Notes under the pieces: generated by a model | What the model saw: only the letters and a program-made list of their open reading frames with translations | Databases searched by the model: none | What the model was told of the DNA's origin: nothing | Program-made: the position numbers and the translations under genes | Shown here: one piece after another, positions 47,387 to 57,800 of the stretch | Layout: every line of letters begins with the position of its first letter | Position numbering within the stretch: the stretch's first letter is position 1 | Assembly: GCA_023205875.1 (NCBI GenBank) | Contig: CP060757.1 | Coordinates: 620,001-684,000 of the forward strand | Direction: 5' to 3' | Length of the DNA stretch: 64,000 nucleotides | From: Chloropicon primus | Taxonomy: Eukaryota > Chlorophyta > Chloropicophyceae > Chloropicales > Chloropicaceae

Positions 47387-47944
47387 TTAGTCATCCTCGA
47401 GCTCCCTCAACTCCTCTTCTATCATCTGCCTGCTCCTCTGCAGGGCCTCCTTCATGTTGTAGTGCATCCTCCTCTTCTCCTCGAAGAGCTTCTGCTTCTT
47501 CTTCTCCTCCGGGTACCTGGGCTCCAGCTCGGTGCTGGCCTGCCCCTTGTTGCCCGGGGCGAACCTCGTCCGAGGGAAGCTCGAGTCGTCGAGGCTCACG
47601 TCCCTCATCACCTCCACCGCTGGGTATGGAGCCACGACGTCGTCCAAGGTGAGCGCCCTGTCCACCCCCCTAGAAGCTGACGCCTCCCCGCCTCCCTTCT
47701 CCCGGGAAGACAGGTACAGCTTCTCCAGGCCCTCGTCACTCGCAGCGGGCGACCCTGGAGCCGCGAAGGGAGTCTTGGGCTCGTCTATCTTCATCGTACC
47801 ATATTCCCCGCGAAGCACGCTCAACTCGTGCTCCCTTAAGTTTTCCTCGTCCCACTCCACCTTCTTCTCTTTGTCCCCCTCCCCCTTCATCGCCACGCTC
47901 AACCCCCCGGGTCCAGGCACAGGCACAGGCACAGGAGGCGCCAT
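47387..47944 (-). CDS. Protein phosphatase 1 inhibitor-2 family
   Basis: A 185-residue acidic, largely disordered protein. It has the inhibitor-2 landmarks: VEWDEENLREHE, then GTMKIDEPKTPF (the phosphorylated Thr-Pro site, IDEPxTP) and the C-terminal inhibitory helix HYNMKEALQRSRQMIEEELR. The family binds and regulates the PP1 catalytic subunit. The start Met at 47944 follows the family length; the frame extends 19 codons further upstream to 48001. It is convergent with AGT2 and head-to-head with the mL40-like gene. Confidence 0.88.
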   Translation of the reverse strand: MAPPVPVPVPGPGGLSVAMKGEGDKEKKVEWDEENLREHELSVLRGEYGTMKIDEPKTPFAAPGSPAASDEGLEKLYLSSREKGGGEASASRGVDRALTLDDVVAPYPAVEVMRDVSLDDSSFPRTRFAPGNKGQASTELEPRYPEEKKKQKLFEEKRRMHYNMKEALQRSRQMIEEELRELEDD

Positions 47945-48080
47945 CCTCTCTCCCCTTCCACCAAGGAGCTCGCTCTTCCAAAGAGAGAGAGAGGAGCCCA
48001 AAGCTCAAAAACTCCACACGAAACAAAGAGAAGCAAGAGGGAGAGGGAGTACTACGCGTACGCAAGAGGGGGAGGAGAGG

Positions 48081-48708
48081 ATGGCGGGAGGGTTTCTGTG
48101 GGGGAGGGCGGGAGGGATGCTCGTTGCGGCGGGAGCGAGGGGCTTTGCGAAGAAAGTCAAGGGCGGGAAGGGAAAGGGTGCAGCAGCGGGTGGACTCAAA
48201 GGGATCCAGCCGGACTTGCAGCCGTGGCTCCCGCTCATACTGAAACCAAAACGAGAGAAGGTGAGGCTTCGCGAGGACGCTCTGCTCTTCCGCGTCTTCG
48301 GCACACGTTGGAGCGGCTTTGTCTCTCCCTTTTCTCTCTCTCTCTCTACCCTTCTCTCTCCAAATCTCTCCCCGAGGCCAATGCTAACAAAAGGGTTGGT
48401 CGGTCGCTGTTCTCTCACTCTCACTCTGATTCTTTTCACGCGACAAACCACGATGACAGGTGAAGCACAATTTCACAGAAGAGGAGCTCCAAGATGCGGA
48501 GAGGCGGGCCAAAGAGTACTCGAGGCAAAAGTCGTACCAGAATTTGGCCTGGCGGCGAGACATGGAGGCAAAGTTTCAACTTCGGAACGAGGCCTGGGCG
48601 GCCCTGCCTGAGGCTCTGCAGCACTCGGCGAACCAGCCCGACCTGGAACCCTTCCCACTGACACGGAGGATACCAACAGACTATCCCCCTGCAACTTGGC
48701 CTCTGTAA
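48081..48708 (+). CDS. Mitochondrial ribosomal protein, mL40-like
   Basis: Exons 48081-48260 and 48460-48708 (199-nt phase-0 intron) encode 142 residues. The N-terminus is a mitochondrial presequence (WGRAGGMLVAAGARGFAKKV), followed by a Lys/Gly stretch and ILKPKREK-VKHNFTEEELQD. The second half (YSRQKSYQNLAWRRDMEAKF, AALPEALQHSA, FPLTRRIPTDYPPAT) resembles the C-terminal part of mL40 of the mitoribosome, in which a helix and a 'P-x-R-x-P-T-x-x-P' tail occur. The assignment is by resemblance only; that it is a mitochondrial protein is likelier than its exact identity. Confidence 0.6.
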
Positions 48709-48853
48709 ACTTGGCTTCTGTAATTTATTCATTCCTTTGCTTGTTTGGATCGAAAGCCTTCACGCTTTGAAACAATATATATAAAGACGTTTTTTTGTTT
48801 TAGTTGTTGTTACAATGTTTACTTTCCCTCGTGGGAGCTCCTCTCGCAGAGCC

Positions 48854-51800
48854 TTACAAGGGTGCCATCAACAACCCATTCGCATCGGTGGTGTGGAGGA
48901 AGAGACCGTCTTCCATCGGTCCAGCAAAACCGTTATATGGTACAAAGTTTGAGTTGGCTACCGACCAGCCACAGGAGCTGGGCTCAAACTTGTAGATCTT
49001 GGGATCCGCCATTTCAGAGCTCGAGGAACCTCCTCCGTAGACATACACATCGGCGCCGTAGGTGAACATGGAGTGCTCGTACCTCGGCGAGATTCCTACG
49101 TCGAGAACGGACTGACCAAGCTCAAGTGGGCAGCCACCAGTTATGTCGGAGCAGGTGAAAGAGAGGGACCCGCCAAGCACCTGGGGAGTGCATTTCTGGA
49201 ACCTGTTGGAAACGAGTCCGGCGGGCTCCATGCCGCCAAAGACGTACACGTCGCCGCCCGCAGAGGCCGCGGCGAGCCCGAACGCTGGAGAGGCGATCTC
49301 CCCCACCTTGGACCAGGCATTGGTCGAAGTCGTGTACGCCCACATGTCCCTGTGCGCGTTTCCAGCAGAATCACGGCCACCGATCACGACGAAGGTCTCC
49401 CCATCAAGAGCGACGGCGGCGTGATCGTACCTTCCTGATGGACTCGCGCTCGCCACTGGAACGAACGAGAAGGCCGAGGACGCGAAATCGAAGGTCCAGA
49501 GGTCACTGAAGGCGTACCCGCTTCTCTCGCCACCGAAGAGGTAGTAGGTGTCCTTGAGCAAGGACCCCGCTTGACCGTACCTCGCTGTTGGAGACCCAGT
49601 AGTTGCAACAGGTTGCCAGGACCGGTCACTGACCCAGGAGACGCGCTCGTCTCCAGCCGTTCCGGAACTGCTCACCGGCGACAGGCCACTACTATACGGC
49701 ATGACGTAAACGAGGCCATCCGTCACGAATTGGGAGCTCACGGTGACGCCCTCGAACTTTGAGCCCACGCTGTCTTGCTTGATGACAACGCCATCCATGG
49801 TGATCGTCGTCGAGTCCTTTGTGCCCACGATCTCGATCGAGTGGTGTCCTTGGCTCCTGGCCAGGCTCGATGCCTTCCAAGGCGAAGCCGTGCAGTACTT
49901 GTCCGCGTGAGAGACAGTGTGGACGCCAGCCGCAACAAATTCGGTGGAACCGTCCCTGTAATTTGGACTGATCCACTGGGAGGCCGCAGACGCGTGAGAG
50001 TCGTACAAGGTCGCAAGGAGCTTGTATGGCTGAACGGTGGCGGAGCTGGGCGACATGTTGCCCACGTCCTGGACGACGTCAAAGACCTTCTTCGCCTCCT
50101 CCTCGTCAGAAACGCCGCCCGATTCGACCATGTGGGAGTTCCCGTAGTACATGTCAAGGCTGGCCGCTTCGGTTCCTTGAGGGATTCTGAGGAACACCTT
50201 GGTGTCTTCCGCCATGCACCCCGGAATCGGATGGATGTAGTGGGGCAGCTTGTGGCCGTTGTTGGGCAGGGTGAAGACCATGTCCATGCAAGACGATGAC
50301 ATCCTTCCCATGCCAATAATCTCAAGGGTATTCAGGGTCAGCTCGAGAACGACGTCGCCACCAGCGCTCGAAGCCTTCAGGTTGCCCAAGGACCCGATCG
50401 TCCTCTTGTACGCCAGAGAATCCTTCATGGCCAAGCCGTTGCTCAGCTTGTACATGTCTGATTTGTACTCCACGGGCAGGCCCCCCTGTGCCCTGGCGCC
50501 ACCCCAGACGAACAAGTCTTTCCCGTAGGCCACAACAGTGGGCTTCAACCTGTCCGTCTCCGTTGGCGCTTCAAGGCCGTTGGTCAGCGCAGACACCCAG
50601 TCGTCCGCCTGGTTCACCATGACTGAGAACGTGTGAACGGTTGGGTGGGGAGCGGTGTCCGCCTCGATCTCTATCGTGTGATTCCCTGGCGCGTGGAAGA
50701 ACACTCGCATCATGGTGTCAACGCCGTCGTAAACGAAGTCAAAGGCGTGGGAAGTAACCCTCAACTTCTTCAAGTCGTCCGATACCCTTGAGGACTCGGC
50801 AGCCGCGTCGTCGCTGCCAGAGTCCCCGTGGACCAGTTGCGACCAAGATTCCCCACCAAAGTCCGTCTCATGCAAGGAGTCGTAGAACTCGTTGATCGAG
50901 TTTCCGTGGCTGTCCATGAGAACGATACCGAGGGAGCTCGAAACACCGGCCACGATGTTGGCAAAGGCGGGCTGAATCACTTCAAAGGCGGCGAACTCCG
51001 CAGGAGTCACAAGAATCTCGTGCTCCGAAGAGATTTCTCCGCCAACAGAAACGGTGACGCTGTAGTTGCCAGCCTTGGAAAGCTGGGCTGTCACGGAGTT
51101 TGTGCCGTCAATGCCTCCGTTCGTGCCGCACCTGAAATCGATGTTCGGGTAAATGGTGCCCGCAATGGCTTCCCCGATCACGTGCGCTGGCTCTGTCTTC
51201 AAGTACTTTCTTTCAAAGGGCTTGAAATGCACCTTGACTCCCTGAGAATTGTATCCGGGAGAACTTGGGTCCTCCGCCTGAAGGTGAGTCCCCGTGTACC
51301 TGAATCCACACTTGTCCTTCGCTTCCAAGCTCATGATGAAGAGACCCGCCGTGGTCGTGCTCGACATGTCTGCTTTCGTGTAAGCTGCCCCGATGGTTCC
51401 GACGCCCTGTCCAGACGCCGAAGCGTAGGGAGTGTCCGTATCCGTGACCTGGCCAGCCGGCGTTGGACCGACGGCCGTGCCCTTCACGCCAGTGAGGCTG
51501 CCAGAGGTCTTGGTCCCTGTCAGCGCCGTTGGGGCGAGCCCCTCGGACGCCTTGTTGAACCCAACGTACGCGACGAGCTTGGTCTTCTCCAGGAAGGCAG
51601 GACAGTACATGCTCTCCACCACCTGGCTCGCGGATTTACCGTACGAGAACACCTTCACCTCGTCGACCATGCCAGAGAAGCCGTAACCCACCGTCAAAGG
51701 ATGGGAGTAGGGGTTGACGTGCACAGGCTTGCTTTCGGCGAAAGGCTTGGACGCCTTGAGAACGCCGTTCACGTAAACATTCATCTCGGCACCAGTGTAC

Positions 51801-54800
51801 ACCACGGACAGGTGCGTCCAAGTCGTAAAGGAAGAGATCGGGGCGGAAATGGACCTGATTTCTCCGGCACCGACGTAGACGGATGCGGAGACACTCGACA
51901 GGCTGTCCGTGAGCGCCAATTCGTAGCCCTTGATGTACTTGTCCTTCTGCGAGTGAGAATCCTTCAGCAGAATGTAAGCGTCTCTCCCCGAGTCGGAAAG
52001 GGGCTTCACCCAGGCTTCCATGGTCAGACCCGTGTTTCCGTCCAAGGAGAAGGTGTCCCCCGCGTCAGCAAACTCGACGGCGTTATCGCCGTAGAAGTAC
52101 ATGGAGCTTCCCACGCACACCTCGATACAAAAGTGCGTCACGGTCGTGTCGCCAAGCTTCACCTCCACGGTGTATTTTCCCTCCGCAGGCGGGACAAAGG
52201 AAACCTCGTACAGTCCATTCATCGTGTGAACGCCGTTCACGACGAAGCTGTCTGGGCCCGTGATGCTCGCCACCCACTTGTCGCTTCCGTCGATTCCCGA
52301 CTTGCACCCGTAGTCGTCCATGGATTGGATGTTGAACCTCGCAAAGGACCCAAAGCACCCGATGACGTTTGGCGAAGCGATCGAGTTCAAGTCCACGACG
52401 TGGGAGGCCGACGCGCTCGTAGAGCTTGGAGCAACATCCACGGTGAAGGCCTGCACAAGGGTGCCGTTGGAGCTGACGCTCATCTGGTGGGTTCCGCACT
52501 GCAGGCCCAAGTAGGAGACGTGGTAATTTCCGTCGTTGTCGTCCAAAGCACTCATCGTGGTCTTCGTACCGTCGGCGCTGCTCTGGAACTCCACCTCAAA
52601 GTTGTCTCCACCGCCCTTTCGCTTCCTCAGGCAAGCCGTGTTCGCCGTGATCGTGAACCTTCCGGGAGTTCCGCTGGTGGCTTGGGTGAGTCCAGGCCCG
52701 TAGAACGAGGTCGCGGGCAGGTAGGTCGCATCATCAAAAGAAGCGTCCGTCCAAGCACTTTTCTGGGGGATCCGGACACGGACGCCGGACTGGGCGTCGT
52801 ACTCCCCGGAGAATCCTGTGTTCAGGGGGAAGTAAATATCGCCAGATTCCTCCGTGGTCGGGCACTGGGTCGTCGTCCTGTAGCTAGAAGACTTCTTTGC
52901 TGCTGTGGAGAGCCTGATGTCGTAAAGGAGTCCGTCAAAGTCCTCTCCGACTGCCAAGAAGTCGTCGCCATCAAGAGCGCTGTAAGTGCTCAGGGCTTGA
53001 GCGTCCTGGAAAGTCACCTCGTCCACGAGAATGCCATCGACGAAGAAAAGCATGGTCTTGCCAGTGATTCCGATTCCAACGTGCGCCCAAGTGTTGGGCA
53101 TCAAGGTGGCCTTCCAACTGGTGTGCTCCTCGTACGCCAAGCACGAGGTGCAAGTGCAGCCTGACTCGGAGACGTTGACCACGGCGCGCAGAGAGCCACC
53201 GGATCCGGGGGTGCCCGAGAAACCGATCTCGAAGTTGGAAGTCCTCAAGAGCACCGATTCGGTATCGAACGCGGCGGGCTTCACCCAAAACTCGAATGAG
53301 GATACCTGGGGGAACGAAGATTCTCCGGGCAAGCCCAGGTAGACAGGCGTCTTGCTCAGGTCGACGGCCTGGTCGTCAACCTTGTATCTGGCGTCAACCT
53401 CCTCGGCAGTGAGAGTGCGGTCGAACAACCAGACTTCCGCCAGCGTTGCGTCTAGGCCAGCGAGCAAGGTCGTTCCACTGAAGAGAGTCTTCAGCGGCTC
53501 CTGGAGCACGGAGGCCTCCAAAGCAGTCGCTCCCCTGCCGTTCACGTAGACCATGTTGCCCTCCGTTGCGCTCTTCGTGAGGCAGTACAATTTGAACCCC
53601 CCGATAGTCCCAAGGTGAGGTGAAGGGTAATTGACTCTCATGTAAGCACAAGCGGTCTCATCGGTGAGACTACCCCTCGCGCTGATCGCGTTGTAGTAAT
53701 CCGAAGTGGGAACCACCTTGATATCGCTGCCGTCCCCAGACAAAGCAAGGATGGAATCAGGGTTGCTGCTCGCAAACGTTCCCCAAGGCTTGTTTCGCTG
53801 GCCAGTTGCGCCAAGCAGAACCAAAACCACGTCCTGACTGCTTCCCGACGACGACGGGGTCGAGGACGAGGAGGAGCCTGTGGGGGCCCAAGGCACGTCA
53901 GACTTATACTCAGACATACCCTCGATGTCAAAGTTGCTGTCGCCCTTGCTCGTGTAGAAGCTCACCGTGCTTCCCAGGTTGGCGACCACCTGATCGGCTT
54001 CCGCGTTGACGGTCAGTGACTTCACCTGGTCTGCAGACAGTGCGCCCTTGAAGACGTAGACCTCGTCCACAAAGCCGAGGAAGAAGTTTTCCCCTTTGCC
54101 AGACGAATCGAGACCCGCGCAAAGCGTCAGCTTGTTGCTTGGGAATGGCGTCGCCGAAGTCGTGAAATTCTTGGCAAAGTCGCCGTCGAGATAGAGGGTA
54201 CCTTCGCCCTCGTCGTTCACGGTCACGGCGACGTGGTACCAAGCGTTGTACGCGTGCGTGATCTCAGAACGAACCTCTTGAATTTTGTTGTCGTAGTACC
54301 CGAATGCCTTTCCATCGTAGGTGATCGAGGCAGACGTTTGGCCGGCCAAAGTCTGGAACGCCAGAACCGTTTGGGAACCGCCAAAGTGAAGGTAGTCTGA
54401 CTTGGCCCAGAGAGCCATCGAGTAACCATTGTAATTGGTCTCGATCATAGAGGAAGCAGAAGAGAACCCCTCCACGAAGGAGCTTCCGTCGCAACCCAGC
54501 GAGACTTCCATAACCTCGACGCTCACTGGCTCTGGGTGAATGACCTCACCGAAGCCAAGCTTCGTGAGCGCTACATCGTCGAACGCTGGCAGGTCGCACT
54601 TGAACGACTTGTCACTGATCTTGGTCATGTTTGAGCTGACCGTACTGCCGCTTCTGTCAAGCTTGCGCAGATCGGACTGGACTGCGTTGTACGTCCTGCC
54701 GTCCGGCCTGTCCAGCGTTCCTTCCCCGAGGGCCGACCCAACAGCGTTTTTGACGTTCGCCAGGTTTTGCTCCACGGATGGGGTGTGCTCCCCATAGCTT

Positions 54801-57800
54801 CCGAAGTTGCACTTGAGCCACTTGCTTGGTGCCATATTGAAACCCTCGACCACCACCTCTTCACCGCCAACCATGGCGACGTGCATTCGCTCCGACATGC
54901 GCTCCGACACATCGTGAATCTGATTTCGAAGCTTGATGGTCTTGACTGAGACCGGCTCCCACGGCACGGCCGTTGGCACGATGCTCACCGCCGTCTGAAG
55001 CGGAGTAGCTATGTAGCCCGTGTTCGTGTTGAAACGATAGTACACGTCTCCGGTCTGGGCGTACCTCGTAAACATGACGTCGTGCACCTTGGACTGATCC
55101 ACGGCCTCCTTCAAGACCTTCAGCTCGTCCACGTACCCAACAAATCCATTCGCCAAGTTTATCAAAGAGTAACCCCCGAGCACGGAGGCCACGGGTGCTG
55201 GCGAGCTTGCGTCCCCGTCCGTGTACACCCTGGCGTTGTCGTCGTCATCAACGACGACCGTGACGTGATGCCACTCGTTCAAATCCAGGGCACCGGATGT
55301 CGTGAGCACGTTGGACGAATCCATCAGCTTGATTTGCCTGTTCTGCCACAGGACCGCCAAATTGTTGGAAAGGAGAAGCAGGGTCGCGTCCCCCTCCTGC
55401 TCCGGGAGGAACCAGAGCGCGAACGTCTTTCCCTTCGCTTCCGTGGTCAGCTGGACCGAAGCGGTGGCCGAAGTCTTCATGGAGAACTCCGAGTACGTCA
55501 TGTCCTTGTGCTTTGGGCTTCCCGAGATCCCCGCGTCATTGCTCAGGCCCAGATAGTAGGACTGAGAGGGGTAAATCCCCTTTGGCAGCTTGCAGATTGC
55601 CGCCTCGTAAGAGCCGTAGATGAAGCTCTCACGCAAGTTGTTGCCCATCCACGAGTGGTCGGGCATTGCCTGGAAGGGTGGAATGTTTCCGAACCTCATG
55701 TTTCCTCCGCTCGCCGCGGCCTTGTCTTCGGTGGTCACGTGCCAGTCGGACCTGAGCTGGCCCTCGTAAGTCTTCTGCGCCGGGTGCCTATCCGACTCCA
55801 CGACAAGGTGCGGAAGCAGGTCATTGGGCTGGTGGCTCACCGTTGCCGCGGACACCATGACCTGGGAGAGCTCGCTGCCGTCCGAAACAAGGGTGGTGGA
55901 CCCCTCGTTCTTGTACCCGTAATCATAAGCCCCAACATCCGAGGCTGCTCCCGTGTCAAGACCAGAAACGCACTTCATGAAAGGCGACTTGGCGAATCCG
56001 ACGCCGTACAAAACGATCGTGATGTCACCATCGATAGGAAGGCTCGAGTTGTCGACAGTGGTGTGAGTCACCGAAGGCGTGGCCCACGGGACTCCCGTGT
56101 ATACGTACTTCCTGCCGGCGGCAACCGTCACGCCGTCGTCCCTCTCGTCGGCGGTGTCGCCAGTGTAGGCCGATTTCCCGGACTCGTCTGACACTGCGGT
56201 CGACAGGGCAGGACCCTCCGTACACGGGTTGTTGAACCTGGAATAAAGCGTTCTTCCCGCAGCAAAGTCCACCTGATCTCCCCGAGGCCCTTCGAGCTCC
56301 CTGCTAGCGAGGCTCTTTGGCATGTGGAACAACGTGCTCGCCACTTCGTCCTCGTCCAGCACCCTGTTCCACACCGCCACCTCGTCCATCAATCCGTCAA
56401 AGGTGTGCGTCGAGTCGTCCGTGCAGCCCTCGGCCATGCGGAAGGAACAGCAGGATGTGCCAGCAGGGTCCAAGCCAGCCTCGGCCTGCGTGTAGCCGTC
56501 CGTGGCGCTGTACATACCGCCGTACATGTCAGATTGCAAATTCCTCCTCCTCGAAGAAGAAGAAGTGCCGTCGCACTTGTTTGGATACTGGGTCGTCTGG
56601 AAGAAGTTGCCCACGCCCGTTCCCTTATCGTAAGTCGCAGAGTCTGAGGAATCAAGCCCCACGTGAATCTCCAACTCTTGGGTGGCGCCGTCAACGTACA
56701 GCTTTCCCAAACCTCCCTCGTCGATCGAAACCATTGCGTGGTGCCACGTATAGTCCTCGTACGAGCTGGCGGTGTAGTACCGGGAGCTGCCCTCCACCAC
56801 GACAAAGCGCTTCAGGTTCGGCTCCCAATTCAGAGCAAGCTTGCAGTCGAAACGCAGGAGGGTCTCCTCCTCTTTCCCTGGCTTTTCCTGCAAGTGAAGC
56901 TCGATGCAGTAGTAGGGCTCCGCGGTCACAAGGTAATTGTCGGACGCGTAGAAGCACACCAAGCTTTCCGTGGGGCGGGTGTCGGATCCCCCTATGGAAT
57001 CCCACGTGAACTTTCTTCTCACCTTCTTTCCTTGGCTGTCGGACGAGACTTCTGGGGTGGACAAGGTCGCACCCACTGGAAGACCCACGGCGTGGACGCT
57101 CAAATCAGCGCAGTCGTCGGTGTCCACGGCGGTCACGTAAAATTCGAAAGTCTCCCCTAAATACTTCGTAACCGCTGGCTTCTGCTGCGCGCCCGCCTGG
57201 ACCGACTTCTCGTACATGTCCAACCTTGGGTTGTTGAGGATGCCGTTCACGAGGCCAGTCGTAGCAAAAACGGGTGCTGTGTTCATCTTGCAGGCGGACG
57301 TTGGGTTCGGCACGATGCTCGTCTCCAAAATCTGCTCGTGAGAGTTCCACACGGAATGCGTAATTCCACACTCCCCGTCAGCGATCTCGGGGTGGCACGA
57401 GGAGAGGGTCATGTTGCCCTCCCCGTAGCCACAGACGGAGCAAGATTCGTGGACCCCATCCAAGTCCGCATGGGTCGCGAGGCCGGGCTTGAAACCCTTC
57501 TTGCAATTCTTGTCGCAGAAGTGCATGGGGCCGTCGTACAAGTATGTCATGAAGTCGACGGGCACCTTCACGCCAGACGCACGGGCGTCCGATTTGTCGG
57601 ACACCATGACGACCATGTTGTAAAAACCGGAGCGCAGCTTGGCGCAGTCCACGCCCTCCACGGGCGAACCGTGGGCGCAAGGACTCCCGTCCGTCGCTGT
57701 CCAAGTGTTCCACTCCACCAGCCCCGGCACGCTGCTCGTGAACGAGTGTGTGCTCAGGCCGGAGATTTCTTGGGGCTCCCTGTCGCTTGGGCACCGCCCG

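Noticed and set aside
50828-53164. 778-codon open frame on + opposite the giant LamG gene
   Set aside because: It is an antisense shadow in GC-rich coding DNA: composition is Arg/Val/His/Gly-rich with no domain, and it lies entirely inside the well-supported minus-strand gene.
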